A stretch of 64,000 bases of DNA from Bimastos eiseni (lineage: Eukaryota > Annelida > Clitellata > Crassiclitellata > Lumbricidae). The stretch's first letter is position 1. Every line of letters starts with the position of its first letter. This document shows, piece by piece, positions 34,641 through 47,525 of this stretch. The position numbers and the translations under genes were made by a program. The stretch spans positions 25,324,604 to 25,388,603 of the forward strand of contig OY365810.1 of assembly GCA_959347315.1 (NCBI GenBank), read 5' to 3'. The notes beneath the pieces were generated by a model, which saw only the letters and a list, made by a program, of their open reading frames with translations, made no database searches and had not been told where the DNA came from.

Positions 34641-35841
34641 AGATGAACAAGCAGACACAGGCCAACAGAGAAGAAGATAGGTCTTGCATGGATGCATGTA
34701 CGTTCATGCCAGGTTTATGTGAAATCCCATGATTTGACAACCTAGTTAGACATTTTGGCCAGTGTTGCAAGTAATAGTTGCTCACATGCTGTTTGTATTG
34801 GCAAAAAATGGAATTGTCTGTCTATCTGTTCGGCTGTCTGTCTGTCGATCGGTCGGTCAGGATGAAGTTCAGGTTTGGTGATGGTATTCTTAAAGGTAAC
34901 GGTTTATTGGAATGCTTAGGTCAGACTGTTACATTCGGTCTCAAAGGATTAGCGTAATTGGCTGTATGAATCAATTGAGAGGAAAATGAAGTGTTTTCAT
35001 TACACGCCTGATTCGGCTTTGACCTTGTTATAAGCTCTCATCTGAGTGATTGATTGAGCAATCAATTACCTGAATTGATGGGTTGAACACAGTGCTTGAT
35101 TGATTTCATAATATCGGCTTCAGAAACATTCAGTCAAAATGATTGATCTATCGTGAAGGAATTCAAATTCAAAGAAAATCGGAATTTCCTTTTGCCTGGT
35201 GTAGGAGATGTAATAAAACGGACTGTTACAGTAGACTCGATATATTTCTGAAGATGCTTTTAGTAATATTATTAAATGTCATAAAAGTTTCTTATTTATC
35301 TCTGGACCATGCGTGCATTAATTCACTGGCGCTCACCAACATAACAGTCTTAGAGGCCTGGTTGATTTCAGTGCATATTATGAAATTCAAGCAGCCAGAT
35401 CTGACTACCTTTTGTTCTAAGTTCCTATCCGACAGTGTCAGTGCTACAAAGATTATGATTGCATCTATCTAACCCATGCTACGAGTTTACTGGCTCTTCT
35501 CATTAGCAAATTATGTGCAGACCTTTAATTTGAAGCAGTAAATTGATAATTATTATCCTCTTAATTTTTTCACCCAGATTCCACACAACATCCACTGTGT
35601 TCATACACGACTGTAAATATTGTAGTTGTTGTCTTGCCTGCCTACCTGTATGACCTATGACGGTGAATGTTACCTGTCTCAGCTATTTTTGAAAGATATC
35701 TGAGTGCTTGGGGAAAAGCTGGTTCATGTGCCTGAGTTTTGTGGGTGCTGAAAATAGGCACATTTTTTGTAGTAGTAATGATTTCTACACTGTAATTTGC
35801 TAAACAGGCATTATACTGTTTCTTGCGCATGAACGTTCGTA

Positions 35842-37488
35842 ATCGTAATCGTAATCTCCAAATTTCTAAAGCGCCACTTTAAAGCTAAGCGCAGGGCACC
35901 AGCTTATTCACGAGCGCTGCGTCAAATCAAAAGGGTGTCCAAAGGATAGTCCATGGGCGGTTAGAGTTCGGTTACCAGGAAGTCAGCAGGGAGGCAGAGT
36001 AGCTGTTAAGGAGGGTGTCGCTTTGGTCGAGGATTGACAGGTGGGATGTCAAGTAGTGAGTCTGGGTAAGAGTTCTTGAAAAGGTAGGATTTACGTTTAG
36101 AATGGAAAGCCCGGGGTGTGATGGACAGAGGCGCTAGGAACAGATGATGCTGCATGACGGGAAATGATGGTGAAGGAACCGAGAAGGCACGAAATTCAGG
36201 AGGTAGGTCGTTCCAGAGACGAGTTGCGGCATTTGATATTGCGCAGTTGGAGAACTTGAGATGAGATGTAATCAGAGGTCGAGTGAGGGTGAGGCAAGAG
36301 GACGATCGCGTAGAGCGGGTTGACTGGATGGTGAAAAGTTCGCGAAGATATTTGGGCTGTGAATATATTATGGAGTTGTAAGTCAATGATAAGATTTTGA
36401 AGTGAATGCGCTCTGGGATTTTTAGCCAGTGAAGTGACTTGAGGATTGGGGTGATGTGATGATGCTTGGGTGTTCTGGTGACGGCTCTGGCTAATGAGTT
36501 TTGAATTAGTTGTAAACGTTTGATTTGTGTGGCTTCAAGGTTGAGGAAGAGGGAGTTGCAGTAGTCGAGCTTGGAGTGGACGATTGAGGTAGCAATGGTG
36601 GAAGCAGTTTTGAAGTCGAGCATTGGTCGGATGCGGTGGAGGTCGCGAATGTGCATGAAACAGGAGCGAGAGAGGTTAGAGATGTGATTGGAGAAAGAGA
36701 GATGAGGATCAAAGGTGACGCCAAGATTTCGGACTGGGCATCCGAGGTGAAGGGAAGGGATGAAGAATTAGTGGGTAAGTGAATTGCAGGGTCGGGTATT
36801 TTCTTGATTTGGTCAGGGAGGCCTATGAGGATAAATTCTGTCTTGGAAGGGTTGAGGCAGAGGAGGTTAGATGACATCCATTCGGAGACTAAGTTTACTA
36901 CATTCAGTAGTTGTGCAATGGAGGTGGAGAAAGAGGTTGGGGAGAAGGATATGTAGAGTTGAGTGTCATCTGCATACAGGTAGTGGTGGACAGAGGAGGG
37001 TTGTATGAGATGACTTAAGGGTGTGGTATAGAGGATGAAGAGGAGTGGTCCTAGGACGGAGCCTTGAGGGACACCACATGTGAGTGGAAGGGGTTGCGAG
37101 CAGAGTTTGGAGGCCTTGACAGAGAAGGATCTGAAAGATAAGTAGGATTGGAACCAGAGTAGAGCAGTCCCAGAAACGCCAGACCAAGAGGATAGTCTAG
37201 TCAAGAGAAGGCTGTGGTCGATGGTATCAAATGCAGCAGAGATGTCGAGGAGGTAGAGGCAGGAAACTTGTTGATGGCTGACGGCAGATACCAATTTGTT
37301 ATATAGAGAGACAAGCAGAGTTTCTATGGAGTGGTGTTTAGTGAAGCCTGATTGGTGGGGGTTTAGCAGTGAGTTTGCTGAGAGGTAGTCATTAAGGCGG
37401 GTAAGAACAATTCTTTCAGTTAGTTTAGACAGAAAGGAGAGGTGGGAGATGGGACGGTAGTTAGAAAGATTTTCTGTGTCTAGGACAC
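35842..37488 (-). mobile_element. 5'-truncated L2/CR1-clade LINE with RT (pseudogene)
   Basis: The best preserved retrotransposon in the window. Reading on the minus strand from 37488, the frame is open through YRPIS, LLDISAAFDTIDH, GVPQGSVLGPLLF and the catalytic YADDTQLY (about 36970-36985), then NPSKTEFILIG. A frameshift near 36740-36765 moves the protein to another frame, which continues with PVRNLG, HIRDLHRIRP, LDYCNSLF, IKRLQLIQNSLARA and a C-terminal AATRLWNDLPPEF-type motif to a stop at about 36006. The 3' untranslated part ends in a short tandem tail (GATTACGATTACGATTACG on the minus strand), typical of L2/CR1 elements that end in microsatellite-like repeats. The endonuclease and 5' end are missing. 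Inactive: frameshifted and truncated. Confidence 0.92.
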
Positions 37489-38470
37489 GTTATTGACAGA
37501 ACAGATTTTTACAGATTTTCAATGTGTTGACGAAAGCAGATGGAGCATATAATAAATTCGTTCCTTAAAAAATCATTAGTGCACGATTCCCATGGATGAA
37601 CAGGCATGTCGCTGAAGCAGGACCATCAGAATAGTAAACCAAGTAACTGTTCCTTATTGGACGTAATTATAAGTCCCAATAAACAGAAATGCACTAGAAT
37701 TCGACCACAGATTCATAGTAACATGAGGACGTGATATCAGAGGAGACGACTGTACAAGACTTGCTTCTAGTGGAGTTCTAATCACTGAGGGACTGTAAAC
37801 ACAGAGTTGATTATAGGAAGAGTAGGCCTCAGCTGGTGGTCAGTCGCAACTAAATGAACTTAAGCTGTGACTCTGAAGTGACCCATCCTGTGCTATAGCG
37901 TGACGTCAGTCAGGGCCCCTGCCCAGCCGAAGCCTCTGGATTTAAGGCACTGAATAAATTTGTGGATTTGTAATGTCCCATTAGTTTCCTTTGGGAGGCA
38001 TTCCCTAAGTTCTTTCGGCTGGAGCTAATTTGCTGCTGCATCTAACAAGAGGTCATTGGAGATTACTGACGGCGGCAGGTCTGGCTGCTAGCCATGAAAT
38101 GATGAAACTGTGTGTCAACTCAATACGGAGGACTTGTCCATTCTGTTGTGGGCCAGGGGGTGGGGAGTGACCACTGAAAACCATGGAGAATCTGGAGAAG
38201 AACCAGTTAACAGCGGGTGTGCCCTCTGCCTGATATTTAAACCTGTGGATGTCTTGGGTTTATTCCACGTCTCTTGTTAGTTTTCTCTCTAGTTTTCAGA
38301 AGCCTCTACTGCTGCATGCTGCTCTTTGGCACCTGTTTTCAGTGTTTTAATCATCTTAGCATGGTGGTTGTAGTGAAAAGGTAATGAAATGTGAAGGTGA
38401 AGACGAAAGCAACAAGGCTGATTATGAGGGCAAAGTTGGCAGCAATGAAGGAGATGTCAATGTCTAACTA
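37489..38470. other. Unassigned DNA
   Basis: No supported exon, RNA gene or transposon end between the LINE truncation point and the TCAC-rich array. Confidence 0.4.
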
Positions 38471-38474
38471 TTGT

Positions 38475-38655
38475 ACATTCACTCACTCATTCACTTGCTC
38501 ACACAAGCTCTTGCTCACTCATTCACTCACTCTTGCTCACTTGCTTGCTCACTAGTTCACTTGTTCACTCACACTTACTTACTTGCTCGCTCACACTTAC
38601 TCACTTGCTCGCTCACACTTGTGCATTCACTCACTCTCACTCACTTGCTTGCAAC
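38475..38655. repeat. CTCACTCACTTGCTTGCTCA degenerate array
   Basis: Period-4 TCAC/TTGC/TTAC array. The plus-strand open frames here (Leu-Ala-His-Ser repeats) follow from composition. Confidence 0.9.
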
Positions 38656-39117
38656 TCCGGATTGCATATCTTTCGATGCCAAGTTCAAAGTCGTCTCCAC
38701 CTATCGGATCCTATCCTATCAATGGACCGCAGAGCGTTCAAATCTCTCTGCTGTTGCATCAATATTTTACGGAGTCTACTAGCGTTCTTTGCAAATGCTT
38801 TGGCTGTTGATATTAGTATCTGGTTCCGTTATTACGGAATAGCAGGCCATTTGTTTGAACAGCTGGTTCCCTTTATGATTGCTTCCATATGAATAAGTTT
38901 ACTCACATGACTGCAGTGTAAATAAATTGTTGCTCTTGGATCACGTGGATCATTTAAGTTGGTGCTTTTTAGTGGATTCGTTTCACTGACATTACATGTA
39001 GCTGCTCTATTGAGACTAGTGTGTACTAATATCGACTGGGAATCCAATACAGTTCGTTGTTAAGGCGTTAGGCATCCAGCTACTATAACAATTCCTCTCT
39101 GAAACGGGATTCTCTTC

Positions 39118-39212
39118 CCACAATGTCTCTGGGACAACCTCTTATACTTAGCGCAGGGCTAATGAAATCGCTCTTTCCCTGTGCTTAGCTTTAAGTTGCG
39201 CTTTTCACATTT
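39118..39212 (+). mobile_element. Possible L2-type LINE 3' tail fragment
   Basis: Contains GGGACAACC and then CCCTGTGCTTAGCTTTAAG, TTGCGCTTTTC, matching CCCTGCGCTTAGCTTTAAAG, TGGCGCTTTAG at the 3' end of the 36-kb LINE. It is shorter and more diverged than the other tails. Confidence 0.5.
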
Positions 39213-39321
39213 TCAAGGTTGAGATTAGAAAGACTACGATGAGCATTGAGCATAGACAGAACTGACTTGATGAGACTGGTTGGGATCCATTCAGTATGGC
39301 TGAAGGTAGTCAGTTGGTTGT

Positions 39322-39610
39322 AAGGGTGAGCCATGGGCTCCTTGGGTTGAGCCATGGGCTCCTTGGGTTGAGCCACGGACTACTTGGGTTGAGCCACGGG
39401 CTCCTTTGGTTGAGCCATGGGCTCCTTGGGTTGAGCCACGGACTACATGGGTTGAGCCACGGGCTCCTTGGGTTGAGCCTTGGGTTGAGCCACGGGCTCC
39501 TTGGGTTGAACCATGGGCTCCTTGGGTTGAGCCATGGGCTCCTTGGGTTGAACCATGGGCTCCTTGGGTTGAGCCTTGGGTTGAGCCATGGGCTCCTAGC
39601 TTGGGTTGAA
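39322..39610. repeat. 21-bp minisatellite (GAGCCATGGGCTCCTTGGGTT)
   Basis: About a dozen units of 21 bases, some shortened to 12 bases, with small substitutions (CATGGG/CACGGG, CTCC/CTAC). Both unit and deletion sizes are multiples of three, so frames stay open on both strands: plus 39296-39709 with LSHGLLG repeats, minus 39291-39614 with GAHGSTQ repeats. No promoter, splice site or homology supports translation. Confidence 0.92.
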
Positions 39611-39619
39611 TCATTGGCT

Positions 39620-42600
39620 CTTATGGTTGAGCCAAGAGAAAAAGTCTTAGTAAAAACTTATTTGGCTGCAAACAACTTATCTGTGTGGAACACAGAGGCC
39701 GTTTGTTGAAGTAAGGGAAGACCACAATTGTTTAGGCCATTGGGTAACTACTTGGATTAATGAGCGCATGTGGAGTTGATGGGCCACAGTTCTTGGATTG
39801 ATCTATGGCTTCTTAATGATCAGCTTCCACTCCTCGCACCCTTAGACCCTGATTACATGTTGGCTACTGACATCTTGCCAGCCTAAACAGTCTGACTATT
39901 ATAAAGAGTCGTTGATCCCAAGGATCAGTGCCTTTGTTATGGCTGGCTCGCCTGAGGAAAGGAATACAAAGAAGAAGAGAAGAAGGGGAAGGAAGAGCAA
40001 CAAGAGGAAGTGTTGTAAGAGAAGGTAGAAATTCTTTAAGAAACTGAAGTGAAGGTCCATTTAAGGCTTCACTTCTTAGTGTCACTTAAGTATCCATAAA
40101 TCGGAATGAAGCACTCCAAGTATGTATAAGTATGTAAGCTGTAAGTAAAGTGGTTGTTGAGATGGAGTAGGGTCTTCTGCCACTGCTTACCTGAGGTCTT
40201 CTATACACAGCAGCAGCAGCAACAGCAACAGCAGCTACTGTTTGGCAGCAGCCAATTGAAAGATAAAAGCATTTGTCTGTTAGATGATGTCTCAGATGTT
40301 GACGTGGGTATTTCCTGTCTTATGGGAGCATCATTTTACTGTAAATCAAATGGAGTTCCACCGGACACTTTAGGTCATTTAGTGCATTGCATGGCATCCC
40401 AGAGAGACTCCTTGACTGTTGACATAGAAACTGTACCAACCACATTGACTGAACCCATGTTATTAAACTTTATATTATAATTATTTGTACAGTAGTTACT
40501 GTTCGAATCGGAGAGTACGTGTTGACCATTGGCTACAACGGCTGTAGTATATATGTATATTATATATATATATATATATTATGTGGATAATTTCTGTATA
40601 CGTTTGTTCTCGCTACATCGTCTTAAAATTTGCATTAGTGAGTTTTACGCTAGTAACTTCTGTTGAGCCACATCCGTCACAAGTGGAAAGATTCCGTCAG
40701 TATTCTTACTCGGTCTGGCTATGACTTTCCAAATGTGTCTGCTGATAAATGACAAAATTGATCTGTGCTGACTGCTGATAAATGTACTAATAAACTGACT
40801 TGTAAATTCCTGGATAATATGGTTTTCATGAACGACTGCCATGATAAACAGCAGCAGCTCCGGAGGCGTTACAAGTATCTTGTACCCTGAACCTTTTCTG
40901 CCTGGAACCTTTTTGCCTGGAGTCGTCTCCGTCTCCGGCCCAACCTCCTTCTGGCAAAAACTATCTGGCCTATTACTTCTCTTTGCTACCAGCTATCTGG
41001 CTCCATTCCTAATGGAGGTAAATGAGGGTCTCAGAGTGCGAAGCATTGCCTCCAGAGTCTAGACCTCCTGGAAGAGATTGTATGATGGGCAGTTATTAGC
41101 CTGGCTTTAGGCTACATCTGATTGACCAGGATTTATCAGTGGTTGAAACCGGTTTGGCTCGTGGTATGGGGGAACGGAGTTGTACGCTAAAGTTTACATT
41201 TAGATTATCTAAGTTTAAGCTATCTTGCTGGCGTTCGTTGTTTCTAATATTTGTTATCCTATGTTTCTGTTTCGTTAAGTTTGTTATTGAATTTGTGCCC
41301 CCTGGCGGGTTCTGCTATAGAATGCATATGCTGACCGTACCCTGAAAGTGAGTGATCGGACGGCAGAGGAGGACTGTTCTGCTTTGCGTGCCTGAAACTA
41401 AGAAGTGACCTTGCAGCGGATCATTATAACTTTGTGACTCCTTCATGGGTGTTGTTTCTTAAACGACCTTTCTATCAGTCGGCAATTACTGAGCAACTTT
41501 CTTAAATTCATTTATTCGTGATTTTCAGACCAATTATTACAACTTTCCCAATGACGTTAGCTGATACATTTTTTTTCTTACCAGTGGAATTGCTATAATT
41601 ATCACGAATTGACTGTTGCCATATTTTGCTTTGTCTATAATTAGTGCTGTATAATTTTGAGTTTGCTGTTAGGTCAGTGCCTTGGTTCATAGATCATTAT
41701 GAAAACAAAAACGCGTGAAAAATAATGGGCGATGTCTGGAAAGGCTGACAGTTTCGTGATTTTCTTTGAGCAATATGTCACAAGCCTTACAGACTTAGCC
41801 ATTCACAATGGACGAGCTTAACGTCAATTAGCGTAGTGTCAAATGTCCAATTTACTATAGATTAACAGGACTTTCTGCCAGGCAACAGTAGTAATAGCCA
41901 TGGAGCCATTTTGAAATATCTGTAGGCTTCTAAATGGCTTATTCTTAATAACATGTAATTTCAGCAATAAGTAATAGTAGTAATAATTAATAACAGATAT
42001 ATTAGTACACTGATATTGATGTGTGTCTGTGTTAAAATTCCAGAGGTTTCGTAAATCCCTTATCTTCTGGAGAATTTTTGAGGCACTGAGGATTTCAACC
42101 TTGGAAATATAATAATATTAAAATAATAATAATTACGGCTGTGGAAATTAATGGGTGCAACGTGGGTGACATTCAAAGTGCTCTTGTCAGTTGGATAGCT
42201 AATAGTGACCACAGCCAATATCGATAGTAGAAGATGATAGCTTTCAACTGGTTTTACGTATTGCACTTAAGATCGACGGATGAATATAAGCTACGAAGCA
42301 GGTGAACTACTGACAAGTTATTGGTTGGTATATGTGTGAATGTATTCCTCCAGATGTAGGAAAAGCATTGAAGAAGTAATTGCCCATTTTTATAACATAA
42401 GATTTTAGACATTTCTTGGTAATGAATTAACGAAAGTTACCCCAAGTTCACTGAATAACTATTAGCGATTGGAAAATGCAAAGTGTTTTACTTTCATCTG
42501 TTACTATTGTTGAACGTCACAAGATATTGCTGAGCTGTATAAACGGTTTGTAATTGACTGGGATATAACCACAACAGTGAAAGCATGTATAACTGATTAT

Positions 42601-42740
42601 GCACGAAACAGTGTTTTAGCTGAATATCCTCATCATTGCTCTTATACCGCACAGCTATGCGAATACATATAACATATAGTGCGGTCTTAAGGCAGCAGAA
42701 ACTGTTACACTGTTTGTAAAGTGTAGAAACCTTGTAGGAC
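39620..42740. other. Unassigned DNA with small CAG and TA repeats
   Basis: A short CAGCAGCAGCAGCAACAGCA run lies at 40208-40235 and a TATATA tract near 40550-40580. No exon with convincing splice sites or recognised repeat was found. Confidence 0.4.
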
Positions 42741-45190
42741 ACTTTAGACATGACCCTGCGGGCACCAGCGAATTGACCAGCTGCATGGAGGGTCAGTGTT
42801 GACCAAATTTCAGCAGGATATTCCCACGATATGGAACAACAGTGCAGATTCTACTACAGGCTACAGAAGCATTGACCGCACACTTGTCAAGACATGAAAG
42901 GCAGTACACTGTACCAAGATGATCAGATGTTTAGTTTGGAAAAGATCTCTAGGTATCTTGAAGTAACAGATTTATTTTGTCAGGCTATAATGCTGAGGCA
43001 TGATATAATGACATTGATATGAAGATTTGTTATACTATTAATATTATACTATTAATTATAATTAATAATATGAATAATGTTGATACTAAAGTAATATCTC
43101 TTGGCTGTTAATCAGTATCTTATCCTTTGTATAATAACCTTGTGGCTCTGCTCTGAATGACATGCTCTGTCCCACTTTTCCATTAGCCATAAGTCTTACT
43201 CCCTATTCCTCTCAATGAGCAACATATCTCATAGCCTTTTCCATTAGCCGTATGTCACATCAAGACTTTCTTTTAGCCACATGTCTTATTTTTACTGTCA
43301 GTCTTTTATTAGCCATTATATCACATGATGCAGATTGGTTCTTACTGGTAGGCGTCCAAAGTAAGACCTTAGCTTTCTATTAGCCTAGAATTCTATTAGG
43401 AGTATATTAGAGCAGTTTCTCTGGGTAATCCTCTTCTCCGCCCTTCTCTATCTTCTCCTCGTTTTCTATGTCGCCCGCGGGGGAATTCTGGGTAACGGCC
43501 GTGCCAACGTTTAGCTGTGTGCTATCTTTCCGGATGTCACGTGCCGGTCTTCCCACCTCCTTTCCGGTCCGTATCCGATGTCTTTTGAGACTTTGTCAAA
43601 TCGGATTGATGTCTCCACGGCCTCATATTGATTTCTTTCTCACACGGCATGGGCACTAGCACACTTCTTCGTTACAGTCAGGAGAGTGTGCGCGTGCCGT
43701 GTGTGTGTGTGTCTGTGTGTGTGTGTGTGTGTGCGTGGCGTTGTCTGTGTGTCTGTCTACGTGGCTAGCTCTCGCGAACAGTGGTGTCAGATTGATGTTG
43801 TTATTACATGGAATCGGTCTACAAGTGGTTGGTCTGAAAGGGAGACAGTGCATAAATGATGAATTGATTCGGTTTTTGGGTGGGATGGTGTGTTAGCCCA
43901 GCCTTACTCCACCGCTTCCAGAGGAAGTATTGTATGACTGGAGCAACAGAGTTACTCTGAATGATATGGTAGTCTTACGTTTGCTTGGTACGGACTGCCA
44001 TTCCATAGTAGTATTATTCTAGACTTCTAAGTCATTTCTGAATGTGTGTATAATGTGTGCATGCATAGTCTGTATGTATGTATTTATTGTGCATACATTA
44101 TGTATGTATTTGTGTGTGCATGTGTACCACAAACATACACAATCACACACACACACACACACTCACTTATATATATTGACATTTCTATAGGCTGTGTCTG
44201 AACCTATGATGCGATGTCCTGGTGACCCTGCTAAAAAAGAGTTTCTAAATAATATGTATGAGTGTAACTACATAATCAAGACAACAACTGGCCCACAGCA
44301 AGCACCACTGACTTTTTATAATTTTATGGGATATGTAGTACGATAGTTGATATGGAGGGAATGATAATATTATATGTCATATGATATATTTTAATAAGAT
44401 GTATTATAATATGATATAATATAATATCAGTGTTTAATTTGATATTTATAAGAATGGAAAAAATGAGGATTATAGCACAATGAAATAATAATATTGCTTG
44501 TGAATATGCTGAAGCCCTGCATTTAGCTTTATAGAGTAACCCGTTAGAAATTTGGAGTAAATATTATAAGAATTGTTGGAGAACATATTTTAAATGTCCG
44601 TTGTTGCTGGTGACTGAGTTTTGTTGAGTGGCTCATTGACAGATCTCATGCAGATCTCATACAGTCCCTTTGAAGTCAGTAGCCCCAGGTCAAGGGTCAG
44701 AGATGTGTTGGTTTCGTGCCAGAGCCGGTAATTGCCTTGGCGGGTGGAAAGAAGGACGGCCTAGGATCTGGTGGACCACCAAGAAAGTCAAGTCCTCATA
44801 GGTTGAAGCTGAGAATTGATTGGTGCTATCGGCGCTGATAAGATTGTAATTCCCTTATTGATGTGGTCCATGGGTCTGGTGTATTTCTCCCGCTTCCAAA
44901 AGGAAACATATGACTGAGTTCACGGGTAAATACTATTCCATCGGCAGACCAAAGGCTGGGGTCAGATAGAGAATTAGAGAGTCCCTCTCAGAAGTTCATT
45001 AATCAGTAGTTTCATAGGGATAGGAACAAACATTCATGACCCTCTGGATAATAAGTTGAATGTTCCTCAATCCCTGTTGTTGCCTAACAAAAGAAGAGAC
45101 TGTGTGAAGGCCCTGATCGTACTTCCTGTAAGTCTATCATCATCAGCCAAGTAATTGTTACTGCTTTTCAAACTCAGTTGAGCTTTCTAC
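42741..45190. other. Unassigned DNA with a GT tract and one CpG-richer patch
   Basis: A (GT)n tract is at 43698-43735 and CA/GT words near 44140. Around 43465-43620 CG dinucleotides are more frequent (CGCCCGCGGG, ACGGCCGTGCC), but no protein is recognisable. Confidence 0.4.
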
Positions 45191-46335
45191 ACCGGTGTAA
45201 AGACTTCAGGTTACCCCCCATTTCAGGTTACCCCCCTCCCCGGTAATCTGAAATCGATTTCAGATTACTCCGGGGGTAATCTGAAATTGGTTTCAGATTA
45301 CCCCCTCCGTGTTCACATTACCCCCTCTCTGATTGAGTCAAAATGTTAAATTGGTATGCTTTCAACTAATGATAACCAGTCTGTTTAATGAAACACGTAA
45401 CACATAAAGACAGAAGGCTAGGTTTTAACGTGTGAAAAAAATATATAAAAGTCAAAGAAATGCAAAATCTGTGAAACCAGTAATAGGCTACACGAGATCA
45501 AAATGCATCACATTGTTACATACAAACATAAGATCATAAAGATGTAGCCTAACTGATGAAGAAATTAGTGTAATTACAACATAAATATACAACAACTAGG
45601 GATGTAACTTTTGACTTGATAATTCAATCGTCTACTTAACTCATCAAAAGTAACAAGAAGACTTAGCAGATGCTGCAACTTCAAAGTGGTAGTATATGCC
45701 CTGTTTGTGGTCTGATGGTAATTATTCTTTCACTTACTAGTTCCCATCCAATTAGCTGATATCATTTTTGCCCAACCATTATGCCCACTCCTCTTTCATG
45801 CTTGGCTCCATCTGAGTAGTAGATGCTTATTCCTTGAGACACAATATTGCCACTGCAGGTCCATCGCATCTCACTCTGCCCCAATATTTCAAGTTTGTAT
45901 TCTTACATCTCTCTCACCACCTGCGCCAACTTCCCTGTATCATAATATTCTTACATTCCAGTATCCAATTTTTGCCTTGGCTTTGGTCGTTAAGATTTGA
46001 GACTTCTGAGTCTTGGCTTCCTTTGGGCTTTCACCACGACCCTTCGCACAGATGGGTCCATGACCCTCTCTTCTCCCGACCGACGTGCCACGACAATGAG
46101 TTCGAGCTTTACATGTGTCTTTTCTGTTGCAAGATGTGGTTCCAGGCTTGAGACAGGCACTGGTGAACTGCAAGGCAGTGGAGTAATTAGTTACCGGGGG
46201 GGGGGGTAGCCTGAAGCTGATTTCAGAATACCCTTAGGGTAATCTGAAATCGTAGAGGGTAACTTGAAATCGATTTAAAGTTACCGGGGGGGGGGGGTAA
46301 GCTGAATGGGGGTAATTTGAAATCGCTACACCGGT
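45191..46335. mobile_element. Foldback-type element with TAATCTGAAAT motif arrays
   Basis: The left arm (45191 to about 45335) starts ACCGGTGTA and carries CAGGTTACCCCCC, CCCGGTAATCTGAAATCGAT and TTTCAGATTACC words. The right arm (about 46192-46335) is its inverted counterpart ending TACACCGGT. The arms are themselves mosaics of the same motif in alternating orientation, including a perfect 26-base palindrome around GAAATCGATTTC (45241-45268). Poly-G runs of 10-11 mark the right arm. No clear target duplication was found. The interior carries a LINE endonuclease fragment. Confidence 0.75.
45690..46170 (-). mobile_element. RTE/BovB-like LINE endonuclease fragment
   Basis: On the minus strand, across broken frames, the order is KIGYWNVRIL (about 45945-45985), ISECRWTG-like at about 45840-45880 (reads ...AMDLQWQ in the shifted frame), a YYSDGAKHERGVGIMVG-like stretch, and LIGWELVSERIITIRP (about 45710-45750). 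This is the N-terminal part of an apurinic-like endonuclease of the RTE type, the family also annotated as 'craniofacial development protein 2-like' in many animals. Stops and frame changes make it non-functional. It lies inside the foldback element. Confidence 0.7.
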
Positions 46336-46598
46336 CCAGAATGATGTCCTATAGTGGTGTTAATTAAGATCAATGTATGGCTCAAGTTGCAATCCTTGTT
46401 CAAATAATTGGAAATGTCAACAGTAGTAGCTGCAAGCGGAGTACAATCAAAAGTTTCAAACAAGAGTTTCAAGCAATTGGCTGAGTCCAATCAAACGTCT
46501 CAAGCAAACAGATGAGTACAATCGAAAGTCTTCAGTAACTGTGACGTGGTACTTGAATCCTGCCACAGACTTCACGACTGATTTTCCTCAGGCTCAGG

Positions 46599-46702
46599 TG
46601 GCGCAATTGCAGTTATGTTGCAGAGCAATTGTGAGCTAAGCATTGGCTCAACGTCCCTACACAGTAACTCTTCGGACAAGGATCGAACCCATGCTCTCTT
46701 GG
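46599..46702 (-). mobile_element. SINE family A fragment, copy 5
   Basis: Contains, on the minus strand, box B-like GGGTTCGATCC, AGGGACGTTGAGCCAATG and CAATTGCTCTGCAACATAAC. The tRNA-like 5' half and the A-rich tail are missing. Confidence 0.75.
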
Positions 46703-47304
46703 TATTTACCTTTTATTTAATTAAACTGTTTATCTATAATGAATAGCTATCAATAGCGCATGCGTTAATATAAATTATGGCTCAGTGCATGTCTTAGTAT
46801 TTCTTTTGATTTCTTTATACTTTGGCTACTCAGGGCTGTACCGGTTACGGATGTCGTTAGAATTAAATAATTGGCTCTGTTATGGATTGGAAAGAAAGTC
46901 CACAGTCCATGGAATGGCTAATTGATGAATCATGTATATCACCTTCCAAAGGAATCCAGTTATCCGTCACCCTCTGTTAGCTCTGAAAATCACTTCCAAG
47001 ATCGATGCTGTTGAGCAGAGAAAGTAATGGGGCAAGAGATTAGAAGACTCTTGCATCCCCTGGGGCGGCCCTGGCTTCTTGGCTTTCTGTCTTGCTTCAC
47101 ACTATATCTTAGAAGCCGTAGAACAAGATTCTTAATGACGTCTGGAGTGTAGCAGACTCTTAATATGTAATATGATATTTTTAGGCATCATTTAATGTAT
47201 AGAATTATGTATTTGTGTATATGTATGTATGTATAGTATGCATCTGAACATTCGTATAACAGTTGCTAAGAACCCCAAAGGGTAAATACAGAGGGAAACT
47301 GCAC

Positions 47305-47306
<2 letters not shown>

Positions 47307-47351
<45 letters not shown>

Positions 47352-47352
47352 C
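47307..47352. repeat. (TA)n tract
   Basis: Pure TATATA with one GTATATATATAC end. It abuts the tail of a SINE B copy. Confidence 0.95.
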
Positions 47353-47525
47353 TTTGTTTTTTTTATTTGAAACTGATACACCACAGTAGGATTACAAGTC
47401 ATGGTATCAACGGATGTTTACAGGATTCGAATTTAACTGTACATCAGCCATGCAAGGCGACAGACATGTTAAACATCTACTTTAACCAATGTTGTCGCCT
47501 AGCGAATGAACCGTCGTGGGGGTAG
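47353..47525 (-). mobile_element. SINE family B, copy 1 (5'-truncated)
   Basis: Shares GATTACAAG/CAT, GAATTTAACTGT, GCCATGCA, GGCG and TTAACATGTC-like words, then CACC/CGCCTAGC, with copies 2 and 3 at 49665-49884 and 49959-50130. The tRNA-like head is missing here. The tail side starts TTTTTTTATTTGAAAC on the plus strand, so the element lies on the minus strand. Confidence 0.6.

Noticed and set aside
33955..34680. Plus-strand frame of 241 codons, the longest contiguous frame seen besides the LINE
   Set aside because: It joins a GT tract (Cys-Val repeats) to a GACAGA tract (Arg/Gln/Asp repeats). The middle part is noted separately as a weak patch.
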